Below are positions 1-7,933 of a stretch of 64,000 nucleotides of DNA, one piece after another. Within the stretch, counting starts at the first letter, position 1. Every line of letters begins with the position of its first letter. Location of the stretch: the NCBI RefSeq assembly GCF_026004055.1, contig NZ_BPIJ01000001.1:124001-188000 (forward strand). Direction: 5' to 3'. The notes beneath the pieces were generated by a model that did not search any database, was not told the DNA's origin, and saw only the letters and a program-made list of their open reading frames with translations. Position numbers and translations under genes: made by a program. The DNA is from Meiothermus sp. (lineage in GTDB: Bacteria > Deinococcota > Deinococci > Deinococcales > Thermaceae).

Positions 1-356
1 TTGCTACTGGCGGCGTTGACCCGGGCATCATGGGCGTGGGGCCCATCAAGGCGGTGCCCAAGGCCTTAGCCAAAGCCGGTATCGGCATGGACGACCTGAA
101 GCTGATCGAGTTCAACGAAGCGTTTGCCGCCCAGGTGCTGGCGGTAATGGGGGAACTTCAGATGAACCCCGATAAGGTCAACGTCAATGGCGGTGCAATT
201 GCCCTGGGGCACCCCTTGGGCGCCACGGGCGCCAAGCTCACCACTCAACTGGTGCATGAACTCGCAAAGCGCGGGGGCGGGTTGGGGATGGTGACTATGT
301 GCATCGGCGGCGGGATGGGCGCGGCGGGGGTCTTTGAGGTGTATCCCGGCGTGTAA
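1..356 (+). CDS. Acetyl-CoA acetyltransferase (thiolase), C-terminal part
   Basis: This is the last ~118 codons of a thiolase, read in frame 3 from the window edge; the N-terminal half with the nucleophilic Cys lies outside. Visible are the family blocks GVGPIKA, NEAFAAQ, the [11 protein letters not shown] block with its catalytic His, and the C-terminal CIGGGMG loop with the second catalytic Cys. Thiolases condense or cleave acyl-CoA in beta-oxidation and ketone body metabolism in the cytosol. The acyl-CoA dehydrogenases 3.5 kb downstream fit a fatty-acid setting, but intervening elements make a shared operon unlikely. Whether it is a degradative (FadA) or biosynthetic (AtoB) thiolase cannot be decided from this fragment. 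Confidence 0.95.
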   Translation, partial: ATGGVDPGIMGVGPIKAVPKALAKAGIGMDDLKLIEFNEAFAAQVLAVMGELQMNPDKVNVNGGAIALGHPLGATGAKLTTQLVHELAKRGGGLGMVTMCIGGGMGAAGVFEVYPGV

Positions 357-444
357 GAGCGGTTCCCACGAATAATTCCTACAGCGGTTTTTGCTGTAGG
401 GACTACAATACGAGCCACCGCGTGGGCCCTTTTGGTGGGAACGC
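357..444 (+). repeat. Family C 88-bp inverted-repeat element, copy 1
   Basis: The ends GGTTCCCAC and GTGGGAACG are inverted repeats. The middle holds a hairpin with arms CTACAGC and GCTGTAG around a GGTTTTT loop. A second copy of equal length lies at 60906-60993. It starts immediately after the thiolase stop codon. It has no coding potential and resembles a miniature inverted-repeat element (MITE). Confidence 0.75.
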
Positions 445-532
445 AATAAGTTGTTTCGCTGTGGTTCTAGCTTTTGCTGCGACAAACCGGGCGCAGGGCA
501 ACCTGCACCCTTTACTTTTGGCGAGGAGAGCC

Positions 533-803
533 TACAGCGCTCTTCACAGACGTGGCCGCCCACGAAAACGAGAAGGGACAAGCAGACGTGCCTCACCAAG
601 GTGAGGCACGCTTGTCTGCGTTGCGTCTGGGCCAGGTTAGCCACGTTGTGGCTATGGCATAAGCCATTCCCTGGCAGACGCATGTTACGCACTGGGGCGT
701 GGGCCACGGGTGCTTGGGTTTCGAGTTTCCCGGCGGCTACTGTTTTGTCCAGGACAAAAGATTCTTAGTCCCCGATGGCTCGATATTTGTGAAGAGCGCT
801 CTA
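533..803 (+). mobile_element. Family A 271-bp TIR element, copy 1
   Basis: Terminal inverted repeats AGCGCTCTTCACA (536-548) and TGTGAAGAGCGCT (788-800) are perfect, flanked on both sides by TA. Inside is a strong hairpin around 590-612 with arms CGTGCCTCACC and GGTGAGGCACG. Near-identical copies lie at 46607-47004 and, inverted, at 48836-49103. A short reading frame recurs in all three on the same element strand but is just conserved DNA. It has no transposase, so it looks non-autonomous. Confidence 0.8.
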
Positions 804-861
804 TTGTTGGCGCACCGGCGGCTTGGTCTGGCAGACTTGCGAGAAAGTCGGGAAAGGGGTA

Positions 862-895
862 TTATGTACATAACATAAAATTGCGTGGATAAAAT
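862..895 (+). promoter_or_regulatory. Candidate promoter region with 12-bp palindrome
   Basis: A perfect palindrome TTATGTACATAA (862-873) precedes a possible -10 box TAAAAT (890-895) upstream of the DUF1801 gene at 951. The stretch from 804 to 950 otherwise shows nothing else recognisable. The regulatory role is a guess from position and symmetry only. Confidence 0.3.
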
Positions 896-950
896 CCCCT
901 AGTTGAAGCAGTTTTCAGACCCAAGGCACACAGATACCCGGAGGGAGCCA

Positions 951-1304
951 ATGAGGGCGAGATTCAACTCACACGAAGCGTATTTTCAAAGCGTTGGGCC
1001 GGAGATTCGGGTTCTATTGTCGTCTATTCAGTCCAGGGTCGAGTCCCTGATCCCCAATGCATCGCGCTGCATTGCCTACAACATACCCGCGTTTAGACAA
1101 AAACGGGTTTTTTTCTACTTTGCGGCATTCAAAAAACACATTGGTATCTACCCCCCGGTTACCCGGGATGCCGCGCTCATCAAGGAACTCGAGCCATACA
1201 GAAACGAGAAAGGCAATCTGGCGTTTTCGCTCGATCAACCATTGCCCCTGGAGTTGATCGGGCGGGTGGCGGTTGCCCTAAGCCAAGAGTACGCGAACGA
1301 ATGA
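951..1304 (+). CDS. DUF1801 (YdhG-like) domain protein
   Basis: The 117-residue product carries the DUF1801 pattern: an N-terminal helix region, the CIAYNIPAF stretch, the FYFAAFKKHIGIYP core and a C-terminal helix containing LDQPLP. Family members are small cytosolic proteins of unsettled function, sometimes linked to iron or stress. The ATG at 951 was chosen because GGAGG lies 8-12 nt ahead; an in-frame TTG at 903 has no such support. The gene lies 37 bp ahead of the reductase pair at 1342-2603 and may be co-transcribed with it. CTCGAG is sparse here, so it may be a later arrival. Confidence 0.8.
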   Translation: MRARFNSHEAYFQSVGPEIRVLLSSIQSRVESLIPNASRCIAYNIPAFRQKRVFFYFAAFKKHIGIYPPVTRDAALIKELEPYRNEKGNLAFSLDQPLPLELIGRVAVALSQEYANE

Positions 1305-1341
1305 GTGTGCTCATCCAAAGCCCGCACTGCAGGGAGAGCCT

Positions 1342-1968
1342 ATGAAGACCCTTATCACCGAGTTCATCAGCCTGGACGGGGTTGTCCAAGCGCCCGGCGC
1401 CCCAGACGAAGACACCGAGGGCGGGTTTGCCCATGGCGGCTGGATGATGAAGTATTTCGACCCGGAGGTCATGGGCGGGACGTTCGACGCACTGGCCCAG
1501 CAGAGCGACGCGCTCTTGCAAGGACGGCGCACCTATCAAGTGTCGGCTGCTGCATGGCCTGAGCGGTCTGGCGATCGCTTCGCCGACTGGATCAACCGCG
1601 TGCAAAAGTATGTGGTCTCCGACACGCTCACCGAAGACGAGATCACTTGGAACCCCACCACCATCATCCGCGGCAAGGACTTTCTGAAGACCGTGGCCGA
1701 TCTACGGGCGCAGCCGGGTGGCTACATCTATGTGTATGGCAGCCCCACGATGGTGCAATCCCTCCTCGCCGCCGATCTGGTGGATGAGCTGCTGCTCACG
1801 GTCGTGCCCCTCGTCATCGGGAGCGGCAAGAAGCTCTTCCCGGCAATGGCCGGGCCCCTGCCATTCGAGCTGGTTTCTGCCGTGAAGGCCAGCACCGGGG
1901 CCCAGGTCTGCCGGTATGTGCGGGCTAATGTAGGGCCAGTTGCGAGTTCCGCGAAAGGAGCGGTATGA
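1342..1968 (+). CDS. RibD C-terminal/dihydrofolate reductase-like protein
   Basis: The 208-residue protein starts with the TEFISLDGVVQ strand typical of the YyaP/YwjB group of the RibD_C/DHFR fold. It continues with GRRTYQV and ends with the VYGSPTMVQSLL and VIGSGKKLFP blocks seen in this family. Members bind NADPH and reduce a pterin- or pyrimidine-like substrate, but the physiological substrate is generally unknown. GGGAGAG precedes the ATG by 4 nt. The last four bases (ATGA) overlap the next gene, a second member of the same family, so the two are translationally coupled paralogues. Confidence 0.85.
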   Translation: MKTLITEFISLDGVVQAPGAPDEDTEGGFAHGGWMMKYFDPEVMGGTFDALAQQSDALLQGRRTYQVSAAAWPERSGDRFADWINRVQKYVVSDTLTEDEITWNPTTIIRGKDFLKTVADLRAQPGGYIYVYGSPTMVQSLLAADLVDELLLTVVPLVIGSGKKLFPAMAGPLPFELVSAVKASTGAQVCRYVRANVGPVASSAKGAV

Positions 1969-2603
1969 GCAAAGTGTTCGTGAACATCGCCCTCAGCCTC
2001 GATGGCTTCATGGCCCCCGAAGGTATGACCATGGACAACTGGGACAGGCCGGAGTACAAAAACTGGGGCGCTAAGTGGGGTGCCCTGATGGCCTGGGTTT
2101 TCAATCAGCAGCATTTCCTCGAGAGTCTCAAGCTCGGCTCAGGGGGTGAGACCGGCCCGGTGAACGACATGCTTCGCCATACCGCCGAACGTACCGGTGC
2201 CCACATCATGGGCAAGCGCATGTTTGACGGCGGCGAGCGGGGCTGGCCGGAGGAGGCGCCGTTTCACACGCCGGTCTACGTGCTCACCCATACGAAAAGA
2301 GACCCCTGGGTGCGCCCGGGCGGCACCACCTTTTACTTCGTCAACGAAGGGCCGGAGCAGGCGCTGGCGCTGGCCAAAGAAGCCGCAGGCCATCGGGACG
2401 TGCGCATTTCGGGTGGTGCCCAGGTAATTCAGCAGTACCTGAACTTAGGGGTTGTGGATGAGCTGGAAATTGCTCTGGCACCGGTGTTGTTTGGGGGTGG
2501 GCGGCGGCTTTTCGAGAACCTGGAGGAGCCCCTCCCGCAGTTTCGTATAGACCGGGTTTTAGAGAGCCCAAATGCCACCCACCTGCGCTATGTACGCCGG
2601 TGA
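1965..2603 (+). CDS. RibD C-terminal/dihydrofolate reductase-like protein (paralogue)
   Basis: This 212-residue protein is of the same fold as its upstream neighbour. It has the FVNIALSLDGFMAP N-terminus, a GKRMFDGGE segment, RISGGAQVIQQYL, and the LFGGGRRLFENL motif near the C-terminus. The longer insertion around residues 20-70 (rich in Trp) sets it apart from its partner. Its start overlaps the preceding stop by four bases, indicating one transcript. The reaction is unknown; an NADPH-dependent reductase is the reasonable general prediction. The 207 bases that follow hold no recognisable gene. Confidence 0.85.
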   Translation: MSKVFVNIALSLDGFMAPEGMTMDNWDRPEYKNWGAKWGALMAWVFNQQHFLESLKLGSGGETGPVNDMLRHTAERTGAHIMGKRMFDGGERGWPEEAPFHTPVYVLTHTKRDPWVRPGGTTFYFVNEGPEQALALAKEAAGHRDVRISGGAQVIQQYLNLGVVDELEIALAPVLFGGGRRLFENLEEPLPQFRIDRVLESPNATHLRYVRR

Positions 2604-2810
2604 GGCTTGTTCCGAATTTCAAGCAGTGCTGACTGAGTACGGGGCGCTGCGGGTGGTGGAGTGTTGGTTAGGCGAATCTGGACTGGAGTCCCACGGAGTA
2701 ATCCAGCCCTTGGCTTGCAAGAGCGCTGAAAGAGTACGGGGTGCTTGGTAGCGCAGTACTTGTTACCGTTTAGAGCAGTAGCCACGTAAACTGGAAACCG
2801 GGGTGGGGTG

Positions 2811-3449
2811 ATGCGCTTTGTTTTGGCCACTGGACTTCTGATGCTGGCTGCCTGTGTGCCGGCACCGCTGGGAAGCGGGGTTTTCGCCCCTTTCAACCTC
2901 AACACCACGCCCAATATTGTTGTTTCAGCCGGGCAAAACTGGTATTTCAGCAAGAGCTACGATCCGGTGGGCTGGCGGGTGACTTATGTGTTCGATGTCT
3001 TAACCCACGATCTGCTGGGTCGTTCCTACGAGATAACGAGCCGCCCCAGCAGGCTGGTTTGGGGTAATCGGCCGGACTATGTGCTGAGCGATGTGGGCCG
3101 GCCAGATCGGTTGTGGTGTTTTAGCAGCACCTCGGGCCAGGGGCCGATGAGTTTTACCGTGCAGGTACGGCCCATCCAGCTTCCAGCAGGTTGGAGCCTG
3201 GACGTGGTAGAGGCTCGAGGTTTGCTCGAGTGCAGATCTGCGGATGCCCTCTTGAACCGTCGCCCCACTTTTGGCAGTGTACCGGTCCGCTACACCCTGT
3301 TGTACGAGTTCGAAACCCAGTATCGCTTTGTGTATGTGCTCAGGGTTCCGGCCGGTACAACTCCAGGACAGTATCCCTTGCAGTGGGAGGTGGCTGACCC
3401 AAGAGAAGGCAAAGCGGTGGTCGAAGGGGTTTGGGTCACCGTGCAATAG
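2811..3449 (+). CDS. Putative lipoprotein of unknown function
   Basis: This is a 212-residue product with a lipoprotein signal: Arg-rich start, hydrophobic stretch and an LMLAAC lipobox, so Cys16 is the likely lipidated residue. The rest is beta-strand rich with many aromatic residues and a late GQYPLQWEV segment, suggesting a secreted beta-sandwich. Only two other Cys are seen, possibly one disulfide. A GTG three bases upstream (2808) is an alternative start; GGGGTG just ahead serves either. It is followed by inverted repeats and a fresh promoter, so it is probably monocistronic. I do not recognise the family. Confidence 0.65.
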   Translation: MRFVLATGLLMLAACVPAPLGSGVFAPFNLNTTPNIVVSAGQNWYFSKSYDPVGWRVTYVFDVLTHDLLGRSYEITSRPSRLVWGNRPDYVLSDVGRPDRLWCFSSTSGQGPMSFTVQVRPIQLPAGWSLDVVEARGLLECRSADALLNRRPTFGSVPVRYTLLYEFETQYRFVYVLRVPAGTTPGQYPLQWEVADPREGKAVVEGVWVTVQ

Positions 3450-3508
3450 AATGACGTTCATCACTACACAGAACGGTGATGCGAACGGCACAAAAACTCG
3501 GTCAAAAG

Positions 3509-3614
3509 CGTCATTCCGCGCGCAGCGAAGAATCTGATGCCCTACCGTCCCCCCTATTTACAACCCTTGCGCCGTACCAGATTCCTCGTCGGCCAATGCC
3601 TCCTCGGAATGACG
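3509..3614 (+). repeat. Imperfect inverted repeat (GTCATTCC type)
   Basis: CGTCATTCCG with GAATCT at 3509-3535 is mirrored by AGATTCCTCG with CGGAATGACG at 3579-3614. A lone half-unit of the same sequence lies at 34970-35004, and a related GTCATTGCGAGC repeat lies near 60620. It sits between the lipoprotein gene and the next promoter. This is a dispersed intergenic palindrome with no coding potential. Confidence 0.7.
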
Positions 3615-3738
3615 GGGGCAATTTTGTTTGATTTGATGACCTTTGGGCCGCTATTACGGCCGCTCTCGGTAACCGATGATTCAATCTGCTGACAAAATAT
3701 CTAAACGATCCCAAGGGTTGTTTTTGTAATTCTGCTGA

Positions 3739-3786
3739 TTGACGTATCCGGTTTCTTGGGCTAAACTTTATACTCAGTATAAGTTT
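3739..3786 (+). promoter_or_regulatory. Promoter with overlapping palindromic operator candidate
   Basis: TTGACG (3739-3744), a 17-nt spacer and TAAACT (3762-3767) form a good sigma-70 type promoter for the acyl-CoA dehydrogenase gene at 3818. An imperfect palindrome, AAACTTTATACT facing AGTATAAGTTT (3763-3786), covers the -10 box. That placement suits a repressor; fatty-acid regulators of the TetR family are common in this phylum, but the binding protein is unknown. Confidence 0.55.
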
Positions 3787-3817
3787 GTAATAGGTCAAAG
3801 AAAGTCCGGAGGCCCAC

Positions 3818-5563
3818 ATGATTGCAGACAAAAAACTCTCCACCAAAGGCGGCGGCTGGTTGCTGGAAAAGACCGAGCAAATCTTCACCCCGGAAGACTT
3901 CGACGACACCACCCGCATGATTCAAGAAACCGTGCGGCAGTTTGTCGAGAAAGAGTACCGGCCGGTGGCGGAGGCCATGGAGCACGGGGCCCTCGAGCAC
4001 AACATCCCACTGCTCAGAAAGTGCGGCGAGTTGGGTCTTTTGGGGGTGGAGGTGAGCGAGGAATACGGGGGCCTCGACCTACCCAAAACCGTCAGCACCG
4101 TGATTGCCGAAGCCCTCTCGGGCACGGGCGGGTTTAGTGTGTCGTATGGCGTCCAGACCAGCATCGGCCTCTTGCCGCTGGTCTACTGGGGCACCAAGGC
4201 CCAGAAAGACAAATACCTGGCCAAACTGGTCTCGGGCGAGCTGATTGCCGCCTACTGCCTCACTGAGCCCCAGTCCGGCTCCGACGCCATGGGGGCCAAG
4301 ACCCGCGCCGAGCTCTCCGAAGACGGCCAGCACTACATCCTGAACGGCACCAAGATGTGGATCTCCAACGCCGGCTTTGCCCACCTTTTTACCGTGTTCG
4401 CCAAGACCCAGGAGGGCCTTACTGCCTTCCTGGTCGAGCGCGATACCCCAGGGCTGCGGCTGGGCGGCGAGGAAAAGAAAATGGGCATCAAGGCCAGCAG
4501 CACCCGCCAGGTCTTTTTGGAAGACGTGAAGGTGCCCAAGGAGAACGTGCTGGGCGAGCTGGGCAAGGGACACAAAATCGCCTTTAACGTGCTCAACGTG
4601 GGGCGCTATAAGCTCGGCGCGGGCGCCATTGGCGGGGCCAAGGGGGCCTTGGGGCTCTCGGCCAAGTACGCCAAGGAGCGCATCGCCTTCGGGCAGCCCA
4701 TCGCCAACTTTGGCCTGATCCAGCAGAAGCTGGCCGAGATGGCCACCCGCATTTTTGCGGGTGAGAGCGCGGTCTACCGCACCATGGGCCTGATTGACGA
4801 AGCCCTCTCGAGCCTCGATAAAGCCAACGCCGCCGAAGCGGTGCTGGCGGGCATCGAGGAGTACGCCGTCGAGGCCAGCATCATCAAGGTGCTGGGTTCG
4901 GAGGTGCTGGACTACGTGGTAGACGAGGGGGTGCAGATTCACGGGGGCTACGGCTACTCGGCCGAGTACGAGATTGAGCGGGCCTACCGCGACAGCCGCA
5001 TCAACCGCATCTTCGAGGGCACCAACGAGATCAACCGCCTGCTGATTCCGGGCATGTTGCTGCGCCGGGCCACCAAGGGCGAGCTGCCGCTTTTCGATGC
5101 CGCCATGAAGCTGCAAAAGGAGCTGTTGGAGCCCAGTTTCGAGGAACCCGAGGACAAAGAGATGGCCCAGCTCGAGGGCCTCAAGAAGCTGGCCCTGGCG
5201 GTGCTGGGCCTGGCGGCGCTCAAGTACGGCAAGAAGATTGAAGAAGAGCAGGAAGTGCTGGCCGTGGCCGCCGATATTTTGATCGACATCTTCGCCGCCG
5301 AGAGTGCTTTGCTCCGGGCTCGCAAACTGGAAGACAAGGTCTACGCCGACATGGCCCTGCTCTACTTGTACCAGGCCCTCGACCGCGCCCAGGCTGCTGC
5401 CCTCTCGATCCTGCCGCGCCTGGCCGAGGGCGACGATATGCGGGTGATGGCCTCCGCAGCTCGCCGTCTGACCAAGCACGACCCCCTCGACTTGGTCGAG
5501 TTGCGCCGCCGCATTGCCGCCAGGGTGCTGGAGGCCGATGGTTACCCGCAGCCCAAGGCTTAA
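3818..5563 (+). CDS. Acyl-CoA dehydrogenase, long form with C-terminal extension
   Basis: This 581-residue flavoprotein oxidises acyl-CoA to trans-2-enoyl-CoA in beta-oxidation. The ACAD core spans about residues 25-400, with CLTEPQSGSDA (flavin and substrate loop), WISNAGFAHLF, the QVHGGYGY-like VQIHGGYGYSAEYE block and the FEGTNEINR C-terminal helix. A ~150-residue helical extension follows, as in VLCAD-type and Bacillus FadE-like enzymes, which are often membrane-associated. The ATG has GGAGG nine bases ahead and a clear promoter. A terminator follows at 5577, so it is transcribed alone. Confidence 0.93.
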   Translation: MIADKKLSTKGGGWLLEKTEQIFTPEDFDDTTRMIQETVRQFVEKEYRPVAEAMEHGALEHNIPLLRKCGELGLLGVEVSEEYGGLDLPKTVSTVIAEALSGTGGFSVSYGVQTSIGLLPLVYWGTKAQKDKYLAKLVSGELIAAYCLTEPQSGSDAMGAKTRAELSEDGQHYILNGTKMWISNAGFAHLFTVFAKTQEGLTAFLVERDTPGLRLGGEEKKMGIKASSTRQVFLEDVKVPKENVLGELGKGHKIAFNVLNVGRYKLGAGAIGGAKGALGLSAKYAKERIAFGQPIANFGLIQQKLAEMATRIFAGESAVYRTMGLIDEALSSLDKANAAEAVLAGIEEYAVEASIIKVLGSEVLDYVVDEGVQIHGGYGYSAEYEIERAYRDSRINRIFEGTNEINRLLIPGMLLRRATKGELPLFDAAMKLQKELLEPSFEEPEDKEMAQLEGLKKLALAVLGLAALKYGKKIEEEQEVLAVAADILIDIFAAESALLRARKLEDKVYADMALLYLYQALDRAQAAALSILPRLAEGDDMRVMASAARRLTKHDPLDLVELRRRIAARVLEADGYPQPKA

Positions 5564-5576
5564 GCCTGAGTGCAAG

Positions 5577-5609
5577 CAACAGGGCGCACGAGTGCGTCCT
5601 GTTGTTTTT
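5577..5609 (+). terminator. Rho-independent terminator after the acyl-CoA dehydrogenase gene
   Basis: CAACAGGGCGCAC (5577-5589) pairs with GTGCGTCCTGTTG (5592-5604), followed by five Ts. One internal G-T mismatch is tolerated. It separates the gene at 3818 from the next, which has its own -10 box. Confidence 0.9.
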
Positions 5610-5634
5610 GGACTAGCTGGTACACTAAGCCCAA

Positions 5635-6828
5635 ATGGCCGCACAGACCGCCGATCTGGTTAAAGAAGTACAGGCTTTTGTGCAGGATGAAATTGTGCCC
5701 CTGGAACCCACATTCTTGAAGCACGGTTTCAGGGCGGTTTTGCCCGGCCTGAATAACATCCGGCAGAAGGTCAAGCAGAGGGGTTGGTGGCTGCCGCCGC
5801 TGCCCCAGCCCCTGGGCATGGGATTGAGCCTTAGCGCTTTTGCCCGCCTCAGCGAGGAACTGGGCCGAAGCCCGCTGGGCCACTATGCCTTCAACACCCA
5901 AGCCCCCGATATTGGCAACATGGAGGTGCTTTTGAAGCACGGCACGCCCGAGCAAAAAGAGCGCTTTCTGAAGCCCCTTGCGGCGGGCGAAGTTCGCAGT
6001 TCTTTCGCCATGACCGAGCCCGAGTACGCCGGTTCCAACCCGGTCTGGATGAACACCACCGCGGTGCTCGAGGGGGACGAGTGGGTCATCAACGGGCACA
6101 AATGGTACACCACCGGCTTCGAGGGCTCGGCCTTTTGCATTGTGATGTGCGTGACCGACCCCGACCAGCCCAACCCCTATGCCCGGGCCAGCCAGATTAT
6201 CGTGCCGACCAATACCCCGGGTCTGGAGCAGGTGCGCAAAATTTCCGTGATGGGCGAACCGGGAGAAGACTGGATGAGCCACTCGGAGATTCGGCTGCAC
6301 AATGTGCGGGTGCCCCAGGAAAACCTGCTGGGAGCGCGTGGGCGGGGCTTTGCCATTGCCCAGGAAAGGCTGGGGCCGGGGCGCATCCACCACTGTATGC
6401 GCTGGGTTGGCATTGCCCAGCGCAGCTTTGAGTTGATGTGCGCCCATGCGGCCCGCCGAGAGCTTGCCCCCGGCAAGCCGCTGGGCTCACGCCAGGCCAT
6501 CCAGCACCTGATTGCCGAGGCCAAAGCCGAAATCCACGCCGCCCGGCTGATGGTGCTGGACGCTGCCGAGAAGGTCGAACAGCAAGGGGCCGAGGGGGCT
6601 CGAGTCGAAATCTCGGTGATCAAATACTTTGTGGCCGGCGTGCTACAACGGGTGCTGGATCGGGCCATTCAGGTGCACGGGGGCCTGGGCATGTCCGACG
6701 ACCTGCCGCTGTCCTTCTTCTACCGCCACGAGCGGGCCGCCCGCATCTACGATGGGGCCGATGAGGTGCACAAAACCGTGGTGGCGCGGGCGGTGCTGAA
6801 GGAATATGGCCTCGAGGTTTCCCTGTAA
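5635..6828 (+). CDS. Acyl-CoA dehydrogenase family protein (ACAD10/11-like group)
   Basis: This is a 397-residue ACAD of normal family length. Visible are FAMTEPEYAGSNP (flavin contact), WYTTGFEGSAF, the RIHHCMRWVG segment, QVHGGLGMSDDLPL and YDGADEVHK near the end. The missing classic Glu in the usual place and the overall pattern resemble the ACAD10/11-type subgroup rather than straight-chain FadE. It is probably leaderless: TACACT (5621-5626) lies 8 nt before the ATG and no Shine-Dalgarno is seen. The next gene, a phosphotransferase, starts 15 bp after its stop, and the two together suggest hydroxyacyl-CoA metabolism. Confidence 0.88.
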   Translation: MAAQTADLVKEVQAFVQDEIVPLEPTFLKHGFRAVLPGLNNIRQKVKQRGWWLPPLPQPLGMGLSLSAFARLSEELGRSPLGHYAFNTQAPDIGNMEVLLKHGTPEQKERFLKPLAAGEVRSSFAMTEPEYAGSNPVWMNTTAVLEGDEWVINGHKWYTTGFEGSAFCIVMCVTDPDQPNPYARASQIIVPTNTPGLEQVRKISVMGEPGEDWMSHSEIRLHNVRVPQENLLGARGRGFAIAQERLGPGRIHHCMRWVGIAQRSFELMCAHAARRELAPGKPLGSRQAIQHLIAEAKAEIHAARLMVLDAAEKVEQQGAEGARVEISVIKYFVAGVLQRVLDRAIQVHGGLGMSDDLPLSFFYRHERAARIYDGADEVHKTVVARAVLKEYGLEVSL

Positions 6829-6843
6829 ACTCAGAGGTGCCCC

Positions 6844-7890
6844 ATGATCGACCAACCCGCGGCCACCCGACCCGGCGAAGAACTGGATATTCCTCGGCTG
6901 CAAAGCTATTTGCTGGATCACCTGCCCGACGCCAGGGGGAGCCTCGAGGTCTTGCAGTTTCCCCGGGGTTTCTCCAACCTCACCTACCTGCTCCGGCTGG
7001 GCGAGCAGGAACTGGTACTACGCCGCCCGCCCTTCGGCGCCAACATCAAGACCGCCCACGACATGGGCCGCGAGTATCGCATCTTGTTGGCCCTCAAGCC
7101 GGTGTACCCCAAGGTGCCCCGGCCCCTGCTCTACTGCGCCGACGAGAGCGTGCTGGGGGCGCCCTTTTATGTGATGGAGCGCCTGCGTGGGGTGATTCTG
7201 CGAACCGAGCCCCCCGAGGGCATGACCCCATCCCTCATGCGGGGGGTCTGCGAGGCCGCTTTGAATGCGATGGTCGAGCTACACGGCCTGGACTACCAGA
7301 AAGCCGGTCTGGCCGACCTGGGCAAGCCCGAGGGCTACGTGGAGCGGCAGGTACGGGGCTGGACGGAGCGCTACCAGAAAGCCCTTACTGAGGAAATTCC
7401 CGGTATGGAACAGGCGATGGCATGGTTGGCTACCCACATGCCTCCTGTTTCCGCTGTGGCCCTAATCCACAACGACTTCAAATACGACAACCTGATCCTG
7501 GATCCCAGCAACCTGACCCGGGTTATGGCTGTACTGGACTGGGAAATGGCCACCCGGGGCGACCCCCTGATGGATCTGGGCACCACCCTGGGCTACTGGG
7601 CCGAGGCCGACGACCCCCCGGGCCTCAAGAGCTTTGGCCTGACACACCTGCCGGGCAACTACAGCCGGGCCGAGCTGGTGCAGGCCTATGCCGAGCGCAC
7701 AGGCCGGGACGTTTCCAATATGTTGTTCTATTACGTTTTTGGGTTGTTCAAAGTGGGGGTGATTATGCAGCAGATTTATGCCCGCTACCAAAAGGGCCTC
7801 ACCCAGGACGCCCGCTTTGCCGCCCTCATTCACCTGATACGCGAGATAGGGCACAAAATTCAAAAAGCGTTGGAGACCGAAAAGCTCTGA
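6844..7890 (+). CDS. Aminoglycoside phosphotransferase-fold kinase, LvaA/ACAD10-like
   Basis: The 348-residue kinase has the nucleotide loop FPRGFSNLTYLL, the catalytic HNDFKYDN loop with Asp and Asn, and the metal-binding block VLDWEMATRGDPLMDLG. The latter block is characteristic of the subgroup represented by LvaA (levulinate catabolism in Pseudomonas) and the N-terminal part of ACAD10/11, which phosphorylate 4-hydroxyacyl-CoA, rather than of antibiotic kinases. It lies 15 bp after an ACAD gene, mirroring the domain pairing of ACAD10/11. The substrate here is inferred. GAGGTG precedes the ATG by 4 nt. Confidence 0.85.
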   Translation: MIDQPAATRPGEELDIPRLQSYLLDHLPDARGSLEVLQFPRGFSNLTYLLRLGEQELVLRRPPFGANIKTAHDMGREYRILLALKPVYPKVPRPLLYCADESVLGAPFYVMERLRGVILRTEPPEGMTPSLMRGVCEAALNAMVELHGLDYQKAGLADLGKPEGYVERQVRGWTERYQKALTEEIPGMEQAMAWLATHMPPVSAVALIHNDFKYDNLILDPSNLTRVMAVLDWEMATRGDPLMDLGTTLGYWAEADDPPGLKSFGLTHLPGNYSRAELVQAYAERTGRDVSNMLFYYVFGLFKVGVIMQQIYARYQKGLTQDARFAALIHLIREIGHKIQKALETEKL

Positions 7891-7933
7891 AACCCGTTGT
7901 ACCGACCCTCGAGGACTTCCCAGGAGCAATGCC

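Noticed and set aside
66-707. Minus-strand frame of 213 codons, with a similar frame at 46584-46781 and 48929-49270
   Set aside because: The shared protein start is only the translation of family A elements read on one strand. It runs antisense through the thiolase end in the first case and has no ribosome-binding site or known domain.
4079-5644. Long minus-strand frame of 521 codons opposite the acyl-CoA dehydrogenase
   Set aside because: Antisense shadow of a high-GC gene; its translation has no domain and the + strand product is unmistakable.
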